A stretch of 64,000 nt of DNA from Microbacterium horticulturae (GTDB lineage Bacteria > Actinomycetota > Actinomycetes > Actinomycetales > Microbacteriaceae): assembly GCF_029094505.1 (NCBI RefSeq), contig NZ_CP119108.1, positions 1,302,001-1,366,000 of the forward strand, given 5' to 3'. The notes beneath the pieces were generated by a model. The model ran no database searches, was not told the origin of the DNA, and saw only the letters and a list, made by a program, of their open reading frames with translations. A program made the translations under genes and the position numbers. This document shows, in pieces, positions 25,934 to 32,945 of this stretch (its first letter is position 1; the number at the start of each line of letters is the position of its first letter).

Positions 25934-27271
25934 ATGCTGCAGCATCTCGACGCGCTCGACCATTGGCGGACTCTGCCCATCAAGCAGCAGCCGCTGTGGG
26001 GCGACCCCGATGCGGTGGCTGCGGCATCCAGCGAGATCGCCACGATGCCCCCGCTCGTCTTCGCCGGCGAGGTCGACCATCTGCGCGCGAAGCTCGCCGC
26101 GGCCGCGGCCGGCGGGGCGTTCCTGCTGCAGGGCGGCGACTGCGCCGAGACGTTCGCCGGCGCGACGGTCGACAAGATCCGCAACCGCATCAAGACGGTG
26201 CTGCAGATGGCCGTCGTGCTCACGTACGGCGCCTCGATGCCCGTGATCAAGATGGGGCGCATGGCGGGGCAGTTCGCCAAGCCGCGGTCGAGCGACACCG
26301 AGACGCGGGGGGATGTCACGCTGCCGGCCTACCGCGGTGACATCGTCAACGGCTATGACTTCACCGAGGGGTCGCGCGTCGCCGACCCGCAGCGGCTGCT
26401 GCGCGGCTACCACACGGCCGCCTCGACGCTGAACATCATCCGCGCCTTCACGCAGGGCGGGTTCGCCGACCTGCGCGAGGTGCACAGCTGGAACCAGGGC
26501 TTCGCGCAGAACCCCGCCAATCAGCGCTATGAGCGCCTGGCCGCTGAGATCGACCGCGCCATCAAGTTCATGGCCGCCGCGGGTGCCGACTTCGACGAGC
26601 TCAAGCGCGTCGAGTTCTACACCGGCCACGAGGGCCTGCTCATGGACTACGAGCGGCCCATGACCCGCATCGACTCGCGGACCGACCTGCCGTACAACAC
26701 CTCGGCGCACTTCCTCTGGATCGGCGAGCGGACCCGCGACCTCGACGGCGCCCACGTCGACTACTTCTCGCGCATCCGCAACCCGATCGGCGTGAAGCTC
26801 GGCCCCGCCACGACCCCCGAGACGGCCCTGGCGCTCATCGACAAGCTCGACCCCGAGCGCGAGCCGGGCCGGCTCACGTTCATCACCCGCATGGGCGCCG
26901 GCAAGATCCGCGACGCGCTGCCGCCGTTGCTGCAGGCGGTGAAGGATGCCGGTGCCACACCCCTCTGGGTCACCGACCCCATGCACGGCAACGGGATCAC
27001 GACGCCCACCGGATACAAGACGCGCCGCTTCGACGACGTCGTCGACGAGGTGCGCGGGTTCTTCGACGCCCATCGCGAAGCGGGGACGTTCCCCGGCGGC
27101 ATCCATGTCGAACTCACCGGCGACGACGTCACCGAGTGCCTGGGCGGCTCGGAGCACATCGACGAAGACACCCTGGCGACACGGTACGAGTCGCTGTGCG
27201 ACCCGCGCCTGAACCACATGCAGAGCCTCGAGCTCGCGTTCCTGGTGGCCGAGGAGCTCGAGAAGCGCTGA
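25934..27271 (+). CDS. aroG: 3-deoxy-7-phosphoheptulonate synthase, class II
   Basis: A 445-residue class II (plant-type) DAHP synthase that condenses phosphoenolpyruvate with erythrose 4-phosphate, the first step of aromatic amino-acid synthesis. Family marks are WRTLPIKQQPLWGDP, the metal- and substrate-binding GGDCAETFAGA (near 66-76), the FAKPRSSDTE loop (near 115), RGDIVNGYDF, and the C-terminal DPMHGNGIT and ELTGDDVTECLGGS. This is the type found in mycobacteria and other actinobacteria. Full length. A 10-bp-stem hairpin follows the stop. Confidence 0.95.
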   Translation: MLQHLDALDHWRTLPIKQQPLWGDPDAVAAASSEIATMPPLVFAGEVDHLRAKLAAAAAGGAFLLQGGDCAETFAGATVDKIRNRIKTVLQMAVVLTYGASMPVIKMGRMAGQFAKPRSSDTETRGDVTLPAYRGDIVNGYDFTEGSRVADPQRLLRGYHTAASTLNIIRAFTQGGFADLREVHSWNQGFAQNPANQRYERLAAEIDRAIKFMAAAGADFDELKRVEFYTGHEGLLMDYERPMTRIDSRTDLPYNTSAHFLWIGERTRDLDGAHVDYFSRIRNPIGVKLGPATTPETALALIDKLDPEREPGRLTFITRMGAGKIRDALPPLLQAVKDAGATPLWVTDPMHGNGITTPTGYKTRRFDDVVDEVRGFFDAHREAGTFPGGIHVELTGDDVTECLGGSEHIDEDTLATRYESLCDPRLNHMQSLELAFLVAEELEKR

Positions 27272-27280
27272 GCCGGAGGC

Positions 27281-27323
27281 CACGGCGGCCTGCGGCTTGA
27301 GTTCCCGGCGTCCGGCCGCCGTG
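27281..27323 (+). terminator. Hairpin after aroG
   Basis: CACGGCGGCC at 27281-27290 pairs perfectly with 27314-27323 across a 23-base loop. There is no T-tract; the position 9 bp after the stop suggests termination or 3' end protection. Confidence 0.5.
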
Positions 27324-27339
27324 CGGCGTGCTGTCACGG

Positions 27340-27365
27340 TGCGGTGTCCTGTTGCGGTGTCCTGT
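27340..27365. repeat. Two tandem 13-bp units
   Basis: TGCGGTGTCCTGT occurs twice head to tail, followed by TGCGCTGCGCTGCG. Confidence 0.85.
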
Positions 27366-27416
27366 TGCGCTGCGCTGCGCCCCGCCACGATGCGCCGCCC
27401 CGCCACGCGCGTACGA

Positions 27417-27483
27417 CTCCGCGAGAACACGTCTGTGCACGCTTTTGTGCGCTTCCTGCGTGCATAAGCGTGTTGTCGCGGAA
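27417..27483. repeat. Hairpin repeat family B, copy 1
   Basis: 26-bp arms (27417-27442 and 27458-27483) agree at 21 positions around a 15-base loop. The left arm reads CTCCGCGAGAACACG then TCTGTGCACG. Confidence 0.8.
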
Positions 27484-27533
27484 CGGGGCACCGTGGTCGG
27501 AGGCGTACGGGCAGGGGGATGCCGCGGCTCCAG

Positions 27534-27600
27534 CTCCGCGAGAACACGCCTGTGCACGGTGCAGCCGCGAGAAGGCGTGCACGAGAGTGTTCTCGTGAAG
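27534..27600. repeat. Hairpin repeat family B, copy 2
   Basis: 25-bp arms (27534-27558 and 27576-27600) agree at 20 positions. The left arm reads CTCCGCGAGAACACG then CCTGTGCACG, in the same orientation as copy 1. Confidence 0.8.
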
Positions 27601-27624
27601 GAAGGAGCTCGTGGCGGGGCGCCC

Positions 27625-27633
27625 TGTGGATAA
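27625..27633 (-). promoter_or_regulatory. Perfect DnaA-box sequence upstream of gene B
   Basis: The minus strand reads TTATCCACA, the consensus DnaA box, 40 bp upstream of the start of the nuclease-fold gene. A single box can occur by chance and no oriC features are present. Confidence 0.4.
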
Positions 27634-27672
27634 CTTCGGAGGCACCGCCGCGGAACCGAGCAGGATCGAGGG

Positions 27673-28617
27673 ATGCCGCATCCACCACTCTCATCGGAGT
27701 TCCTCGGGACATCGTTCACCTTCGCCGAGGCTCGAGCAGCGGGGGTCGCGCGACGGCGCCTCGCCCACGTCGACGTCGGCCATCCGTTTCGTGGCGTGTA
27801 CACGCAGGGCGTGGATCTGACCGACCTCGAGCAGCGGTGTCTGGCTCTGCGACCGCATCTGCGCGCAGAGCACTGGTTCAGCCACGTGACGGCTGCGCGG
27901 TTGTGGGGCATACCGCTGCCCTGGGCCGAGGCCGATGACGACCCGCTCGACGTGTTGGTGATCGGCACGCACCACCCGGCGCGCCGGGCGCAGGTTCGCG
28001 CATGGGAGACCGCCGATCCCGAGGTGGGGCGTGAGATCCGGGGCCGTGTTCCGCTCGTGGCCGCGCACGAGGCCTGGTGTCAGGTGGCCGCTCTCGCCGG
28101 GGACGAGCGCATCTCTGACGACCGGCTCGTCGCCGCAGCCGACTACGTGCTCAGCGGCGTCTACCACCCGATGACAGACACCTGGTCCCCGCTGAGCACG
28201 CGCGAAGAACTCGAGAATGCGGTCACCCGGAGGAAGGGACGTCGCGGCTCGAGGCGCATGCGCGCCGCTCTCGAGCGTGCCCGCGGGACGGTCGGCTCGG
28301 TCATGGAAACCCTGCTGCGTCTCGGACTCATCGGCCACGGCCTGCCCGAGCCAGAGCGGCAGGTTCCTGTAGACACCGCCGTCGGGCTTCTGCATGCCGA
28401 CTTGGGATACCCTGCGGCCCGCCTGCTCATCGAATACCAGGGCGACGAGCATCGCATATCGCGGGAGCGGTGGCTGCGCGACCTGACGAGGGCCCAGCTC
28501 TTCGAAGACGCCGGGTTCCGCACCATGTTCGTCGGGGCGGACGACGTCCTCCCGGACTGCACGGCGCTCGCGGCGCGGGTTCGGCGGGCGCTCGCGGGGC
28601 GTTCGTTCGGCGGGTGA
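27673..28617 (+). CDS. AbiEi-type winged-helix / DUF559 nuclease-fold protein B
   Basis: A 314-residue protein with the same architecture as the gene at 21823. N-terminal AbiEi-like winged helix at about 8-48 (FTFAEARAAGVARRRLAHVD, then FRGVYTQG). The C-terminal DUF559/Vsr-like fold has candidate catalytic residues in LHADLGYPAARLLIEYQGDEH: Asp near 243, Glu near 254 and a following His. The tail LTRAQLFEDAGFRTMFVGADD is typical of the family. AGGA lies eight bases before the ATG. No toxin or partner gene is adjacent. Four hairpin elements surround it, two on each side, and its last codons are duplicated downstream. Its function is unknown; nuclease or DNA-binding activity is inferred from the fold only. 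Confidence 0.72.
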   Translation: MPHPPLSSEFLGTSFTFAEARAAGVARRRLAHVDVGHPFRGVYTQGVDLTDLEQRCLALRPHLRAEHWFSHVTAARLWGIPLPWAEADDDPLDVLVIGTHHPARRAQVRAWETADPEVGREIRGRVPLVAAHEAWCQVAALAGDERISDDRLVAAADYVLSGVYHPMTDTWSPLSTREELENAVTRRKGRRGSRRMRAALERARGTVGSVMETLLRLGLIGHGLPEPERQVPVDTAVGLLHADLGYPAARLLIEYQGDEHRISRERWLRDLTRAQLFEDAGFRTMFVGADDVLPDCTALAARVRRALAGRSFGG

Positions 28618-28705
28618 CGCCGAACAGACTCCACGAGAACACGTTCGTGCACGGTTTTGGCGGGCAAGGGTGTGCAGAGACCTGTTCTCGCGTTATGGGA
28701 GGGGG
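28588..28705 (+). repeat. 118-bp direct repeat, copy 1 (gene B tail plus hairpin)
   Basis: Matches 28873-28990 at about 109 of 118 positions. It covers the last ten codons and stop of gene B and the whole hairpin of family B copy 3. Confidence 0.85.
28634..28690. repeat. Hairpin repeat family B, copy 3
   Basis: 19-bp arms (28634-28652 and 28672-28690) agree at 15 positions. The left arm is CGAGAACACG then TTCGTGCAC, preceded by CTCCA as in the other copies. It begins 16 bp after the gene B stop. Confidence 0.8.
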
Positions 28706-28710
28706 CAGGG

Positions 28711-28861
28711 GTGGATGCTGCGACCGGCGCCCGCGGACGGGGCGGGATGCCGCGACCGGAGCGCGAAGGACGGGGAGTGGATGCTGCGACCGGCGCCCGC
28801 GGACGGGGCGGGGATACCGCAACCGGCGCCCGCGGACGGGGACGGATGCCGCGATCGGCCT
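28711..28861. repeat. 33-bp tandem repeat, about 4.5 copies
   Basis: Units start at 28711, 28744, 28777, 28810 and 28843 with exact 33-base spacing. The pattern is GTGGATGCTGCGACCGG then CGCCCGCGGACGGGGC. Units 1 and 3 are identical; the others carry point changes. No unique spacers, so it is not CRISPR. Confidence 0.9.
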
Positions 28862-28872
28862 TCGCGGCGCGG

Positions 28873-28990
28873 GCGCTCGCGGGTCCTTCGTTCGGCGGGT
28901 GACGCCGAACAGCCTCCACGAGAACACGTTCGTGCACGGTTTTAGCGGGCAAGGGCGTGCAGAGACGTGTTCTCGCGTCAGGGGAGGGAG
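28873..28990 (+). pseudogene. Duplicated tail of gene B plus hairpin (118-bp copy 2)
   Basis: Offset exactly 285 bp from 28588-28705. The first ten codons reproduce the gene B C-terminus (ALAGPSFGG and stop in place of ALAGRSFGG), then the intergenic sequence and hairpin copy 4. It is a gene fragment and has no start of its own. Confidence 0.8.
28919..28975. repeat. Hairpin repeat family B, copy 4
   Basis: 19-bp arms (28919-28937 and 28957-28975) agree at 16 positions; the left arm is identical to copy 3. The right arm (GTGCAGAGACGTGTTCTCG) is one base closer to a perfect palindrome than in copy 3. Confidence 0.8.
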
Positions 28991-29056
28991 AGGATGCCGC
29001 CCGCGATCGGCCCGCGAGGGGCGGTGGATGCCGCGACCGGCGCCCGCGGACGGGCG
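28991..29056. repeat. Two further 33-bp repeat units
   Basis: Units 28991-29023 and 29024-29056 follow hairpin 4 directly, as the main array nearly follows hairpin 3. The second unit closely matches the unit at 28711. Confidence 0.75.
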
Positions 29057-29101
29057 AGAACCGGCGGCAAGCGGCCGCGCCGCCACGGCACAGGTTCGCC
29101 G

Positions 29102-31063
29102 TCAGAACGAGCCGCTGATCTTCAGCTCGATCGTCGTACCCGACGCGCACAGGGTGCCGTCGCCGTTGCACGTCGATCCGTCGACGGGGGACTGTGAGGT
29201 GACCTTGGTGACGCCGTTGATGACCGCATCCCACAATCCGTTGTAGGTCGCGCGGAATCCCGCCTGCGACAGCGTCTGCTTCGCCTCGTCGCGGGTCTGA
29301 CCCGTGACATCGGGCACCTCGAACAGCTGCGGCCCCTTCGAGATGACGAGCGTCGTCTTGTCTCCGGGGCGCCACGAGCCGCCGCCGTCACGGTCCGCCA
29401 TGCTGATGACGGTTCCCTTCGCGGCGGAGTCGCTGTACTGCTCGGAGTGCGCGGTGACGGTGATGCCCTTGTCTTCGAGCTTGGCCACGGCGTCATCCAG
29501 CGACATCCCGATCACGCTCGGCAGGGCGCCGAGCGACACCGACAGCGTCGCGGAGTCGCCCTGGTGCACGGTGCAGCCCTTGGCGCAGTCGACGTCTTTG
29601 CCGCCGTCGGCGGGGTGCACGACGGCGCCGATCACGGTGCCTTCGTCATCGTCGGTGTAGAAGGTCTTGCTCTTCTCGGCGACGGTGATGTGCTGCGCGC
29701 CGAACGTCGCGCGCGCGTCCTTCTCCGGCATGCCCTCGAGCGTGTCGATCGTGGCTTCGGCGGGTCCCAGAGAGACCGTCACGGTCACGGTCGCGTCCTT
29801 GTCGAGACGAGTGCCCGGCCCGGGGTCGGTGGAGATCACCCGGCCCGCGGCGACGTCCAGGCTGTTCTGACCGGCCTTCTTCGCGCCCAGCTGCTGTTCG
29901 GCCAGCGACGCCTTGGCCTGCGCGAACGTCTTGCCCGCCACGGTCGGCACGATCACCTGCGATCCCGGTCCCGATCCGAACCACAGACCGATGCCCGCCG
30001 CGACGACGGCCAGCACGATCACGATCGCGAACAGCCACCAGCCCTTCGCCCGGCGACGGCCGGCCTGGTGTCGCAGCCGGGTGGAGTTGTCGTCGCCCTC
30101 GACGGGGGTATCGACCTCGACGCTGGGCGGCAGCACTTTCGTCAGCTCGCCCGTGTCGAGATGATCGGATGCCGCGACCCCCGCGACGGCGAGCGTGCGC
30201 TGCACCTGCGGGGCGATCCCCAGCTGCTGCTCGATCTCGCGCAGCCGCGCGAGCATCACGCCGGCGTCGGTGGGTCGATCATCGGGAGACTTCTCGGTGG
30301 ACCACAGCACGAGCTCGTCGAGCGGCTCGGGAACGCCGGGGTTGCGCACGCTGGGGCGGGGGACCGACTCGGTCGCGTGCTGGAACGCGATCTGCATCGG
30401 CTGCTCGCCCTTGTAGGGCTGCTCACCGGTGAGCATCTCGTAGAGCATGATGCCCAGCGCGTAGATGTCGCTACGGGCGTCGGCGGTGCCGCGCGTGACC
30501 AGCTCGGGCGCGAGGTACGCGATGGTGCCCAGCAGCATCTGCCCGCTGCCGGTGTTGGCGGTCGTGGCGCGGGCGAGCCCGAAGTCGCCGATCTTGATGC
30601 GGCCATCCTCGGCCAGCAGCACGTTCTCGGGTTTCACATCACGGTGCACGATGTTCGCGCGGTGCGCCGCCGACAAGCCCGACAACACGGCGTCCATGAT
30701 CGTCACCGCCTGCGCGAGGGTCAGTCGCTTCTGCTCGCGCAGCAGTTCGCGCAGCGTGATGCCGGGAAGGTACTCCATGACCAGATAGGCCATCTCGCCC
30801 TCTTGGCCCTGGTCGAACACATTGACCACGTGCGGGTCGGCCAATCGCGCGGCCGCACGCGCCTCCTGGATGAACCTGCTCTGGAAGACGGCGTCGTCGC
30901 TGAGGTGGCTGTGCATGACCTTCAGAGCCACGCGACGCTCCAGGCGCAGGTCGGTCGCGACGTATACGGTGGCCATTCCGCCCCGGGCGATGCGCGCGCG
31001 AACCCGGTATCGGCCGTCGACGAGACGCCCGATGAGAGGATCGGCCTGCGCGCTGGTGGTCAC
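29102..31063 (-). CDS. PASTA-domain serine/threonine protein kinase (PknL-like by context)
   Basis: A 653-residue transmembrane kinase. The kinase domain is at about 14-275: the glycine loop IARGGMATVYVATD, the ATP-binding Lys in RRVALKVMH, the catalytic HRDVKPENVLL and DFGLARA. A basic juxtamembrane segment and one transmembrane helix (near 340-360) lead to about four extracellular PASTA repeats, which sense cell-wall fragments in this family. The GTG start has a GAGG directly upstream. Neighbours are an Rv2175c-like protein and a polyprenyl synthase, as around mycobacterial pknL, but mycobacterial PknL lacks PASTA domains whereas the corynebacterial one has them. Confidence 0.92.
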   Translation of the reverse strand: MTTSAQADPLIGRLVDGRYRVRARIARGGMATVYVATDLRLERRVALKVMHSHLSDDAVFQSRFIQEARAAARLADPHVVNVFDQGQEGEMAYLVMEYLPGITLRELLREQKRLTLAQAVTIMDAVLSGLSAAHRANIVHRDVKPENVLLAEDGRIKIGDFGLARATTANTGSGQMLLGTIAYLAPELVTRGTADARSDIYALGIMLYEMLTGEQPYKGEQPMQIAFQHATESVPRPSVRNPGVPEPLDELVLWSTEKSPDDRPTDAGVMLARLREIEQQLGIAPQVQRTLAVAGVAASDHLDTGELTKVLPPSVEVDTPVEGDDNSTRLRHQAGRRRAKGWWLFAIVIVLAVVAAGIGLWFGSGPGSQVIVPTVAGKTFAQAKASLAEQQLGAKKAGQNSLDVAAGRVISTDPGPGTRLDKDATVTVTVSLGPAEATIDTLEGMPEKDARATFGAQHITVAEKSKTFYTDDDEGTVIGAVVHPADGGKDVDCAKGCTVHQGDSATLSVSLGALPSVIGMSLDDAVAKLEDKGITVTAHSEQYSDSAAKGTVISMADRDGGGSWRPGDKTTLVISKGPQLFEVPDVTGQTRDEAKQTLSQAGFRATYNGLWDAVINGVTKVTSQSPVDGSTCNGDGTLCASGTTIELKISGSF

Positions 31064-31106
31064 CCTCGAAGTCTACGGAGAACCGGCCGACACCCTGCGC
31101 AGCGGC

Positions 31107-32453
31107 TCACTTGATCGCCGCGAGCCAGGCGTACGCGGGCTTCTCCCACTGCGCGTACCGGTCGGGGTACGCCGAGATCTGCACGGCCTGCGCCGCCTCG
31201 GTGAAGCTCATCTTCTCCCAGCCGGCGATGTCGAGCAGGCCGCGCGTGCGTGTGCCGTTCGGATCCGACGGTCCGCCGAAGAAGGCGCGGATCGCGCGGT
31301 CGGCGTCGCGCACCTGCGCCGCCGTGCCCCAACCGGTGCTCGGACGCTGCTGGAAAAGGCCCAGCGAGTCGCGGTCGCCGTAGTCGAGGTTTCGCAGCCC
31401 CGACTCCTGCATGGCGGTGCCCAGGGCGATGGCGATGCCCCGGTTCGACACCCCGAGCTGCCGCCCGATGCGCACGATGAGGCGGGCGTTCGCCGCCTGT
31501 TCGGTCGTCAGCCCGGCGATCCCGCTGGTGGGGATCTTCACGGTCTGACCGGGATAGATGATCGAGGTGAAGTCCATGCCGTTGGCCTTCAGCAGCGCCG
31601 CCACGCTCACGCCGTGCTTGGCGGCGATCCCCGACATCGTGTCGCCGGTGTGCACCGTGTAACGCTGGCCGGGCAGAACCGTGCCGCCCGAGGTCGACGT
31701 GCTCTCGGTGGGCGTCGTCTTCTTGCTGGGCGTCGCTTTCTTGCTGGGCGTCGCCTTCGTCTCGGTCTTCTTCTTCGTCGACGAGGACGACGTGGATGCC
31801 GCAGCCGCCGTCGTCGTCCCGGGGATCGTGATCTTCTGCCCGGGGTAGATGATCGACGACCAGCGCAGCCTGTTGGCGGTCAGCAGCGTCTGCGTGGCCA
31901 GGCCGTGCGCCCGGGCGATGCCGCTGATGGTGTCTCCCGAGCGCACCGTGTACGAGCCCGACGGCTTCGAGGTCTTCGTGGTCTTCGCGGGCTTCGCCGC
32001 CGAGGGCGTGCTCGACTTCTTCTTGGGGGTCGAGGCCGTCGCCGCACCGGACGGGGGCGTCAGCCGGATCTTCTGCCCGGGGTAGATCACTGTCGACCAG
32101 CTCAGGCCGTTCCAGGAGAGCACGTCGGCGGTGGACAGTCCGTAGTGCTTGGCGATCGCGAAGATCGTGTCACCGCGCACGACCGTGTGGGTCGTCGCCG
32201 CGCGCTTGGCGGCCACGCTCGCCAGGGCGGGCGCCATCGCTGCGGCCAGAGCCGCGTCGAGACCCGACACCCGGCCGATCGTCTGCGGCACCAGGTCGGG
32301 CGTTGCGGGTGCCTGCCGCGCACGCATGTGCTCGGCGGTGACATCGGCATGCGCTGCGGGCGCGGCCGCGAGCGACAGTGCGAGCGATCCGACGATCGCG
32401 GCGGGCAATGCTGCAGTGGTGGTACGACGAATGACGCTGTGCGAATCCGGCAC
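31107..32453 (-). CDS. Secreted LysM cell-wall protein with a transglycosylase-like C-terminus
   Basis: A 448-residue exported protein. The signal peptide covers about 1-36 (ends APAAHA). Three LysM domains follow (YxxxxGDTxxxIAxxxG; near 97-140, 175-218 and 262-305), joined by Ser/Thr/Lys-rich linkers. The last 110 residues (GIAIALGTAMQESGLRN, then DSLGLFQQRPSTGWGT) look like a lytic-transglycosylase-type muramidase with a Glu in the MQES position. It should bind and probably cleave peptidoglycan outside the cell. GTG start with GAGGGGGG upstream. It is divergent from the Rv2175c-like gene with a 138-bp shared region. Confidence 0.85.
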   Translation of the reverse strand: MPDSHSVIRRTTTAALPAAIVGSLALSLAAAPAAHADVTAEHMRARQAPATPDLVPQTIGRVSGLDAALAAAMAPALASVAAKRAATTHTVVRGDTIFAIAKHYGLSTADVLSWNGLSWSTVIYPGQKIRLTPPSGAATASTPKKKSSTPSAAKPAKTTKTSKPSGSYTVRSGDTISGIARAHGLATQTLLTANRLRWSSIIYPGQKITIPGTTTAAAASTSSSSTKKKTETKATPSKKATPSKKTTPTESTSTSGGTVLPGQRYTVHTGDTMSGIAAKHGVSVAALLKANGMDFTSIIYPGQTVKIPTSGIAGLTTEQAANARLIVRIGRQLGVSNRGIAIALGTAMQESGLRNLDYGDRDSLGLFQQRPSTGWGTAAQVRDADRAIRAFFGGPSDPNGTRTRGLLDIAGWEKMSFTEAAQAVQISAYPDRYAQWEKPAYAWLAAIK

Positions 32454-32591
32454 GAGTTCCCCCCTCGGTGACCATCACACGGTGTCACGGATGGTGATTC
32501 CTGTCAACGTGTGAGATTTCCGTGGTGCATGTGAACAGTGTGACTACTGTGATCGGGCGACCGAGACCGGCGGCCGTGAGATAGTGGCCTG

Positions 32592-32942
32592 GTGACCGGT
32601 GAGAATGCAGCATCCACTCCGATCGAATGGCTGACCCTGCCCGAGCTCGCCGAGGCTCTCGGCGAGACGCTCGGGCGCGTGCGCAGCATGATCGACGACC
32701 GTCAGTTCGTCTCGTCGCGCCGCGAGGGGCCCGTCAAGGTCCCGGCGGCGTTCGTCGTCGACGGCGCACCGCTGTCGTCGCTGCGGGGCACGCTGTTCGT
32801 CCTGCACGATGTCGGGTTCACCGACGACGAGGCGATCGACTGGCTGTTCGCGCCGGAAGACACGATCGGGATGCCGCCGATCGAGGCCCTGCTGCAGGGC
32901 CGCAAGAGCGAGGTGCGCCGCGTCGCGCGCGCACTGGCCTGA
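32592..32942 (+). CDS. Rv2175c-like DNA-binding protein
   Basis: A 116-residue winged-helix protein. The N-terminal HTH is EWLTLPELAEALGETLGRVR (near 12-31); the family C-terminus reads VLHDVGFTDDEAIDWLF and then GMPPIEALLQGRKSEVRRVA. In mycobacteria Rv2175c is a DNA-binding substrate of the kinase PknL, phosphorylated near its N-terminus; a Thr stands at residue 9 here as well. It lies within 1.6 kb of the PASTA kinase gene. GTG start. Its DNA targets are unknown. Confidence 0.82.
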   Translation: MTGENAASTPIEWLTLPELAEALGETLGRVRSMIDDRQFVSSRREGPVKVPAAFVVDGAPLSSLRGTLFVLHDVGFTDDEAIDWLFAPEDTIGMPPIEALLQGRKSEVRRVARALA

Positions 32943-32945
32943 CGG

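Larger units (their letters stand above)
27272..27672. other. Gene-free 401 bp rich in hairpins upstream of nuclease-fold gene B
   Basis: Holds the aroG hairpin (27281-27323), a 13-bp tandem pair (27340-27365), two long palindromic elements (27417-27483 and 27534-27600) and a perfect DnaA-box sequence (27625-27633). Short open frames here are repeat-derived and have no support as genes. Confidence 0.75.
28618..29101. other. Gene-free 484 bp: hairpins, duplicated gene tail and 33-bp arrays
   Basis: Filled by family B hairpins 3 and 4, a duplicated gene B tail and two runs of a 33-bp unit. Open frames across it are repeat-derived. It ends at the stop of the convergent kinase gene. Confidence 0.8.

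Noticed and set aside
27625..27633. Chromosomal or plasmid replication origin.
   Set aside because: A single DnaA box without dnaA, dnaN or rep genes or an AT-rich unwinding region.
28711..28861. Possible CRISPR array or repeat-protein gene of 33-bp units.
   Set aside because: There are no unique spacers, and the open frames have no ribosome site or conserved protein.
32454..32591. c-di-AMP (ydaO) riboswitch before the LysM gene.
   Set aside because: The leader is too short and lacks the conserved ydaO blocks; only a GAGGGGGGAACTC ribosome region and a GTGAC/GTCAC short repeat are seen.
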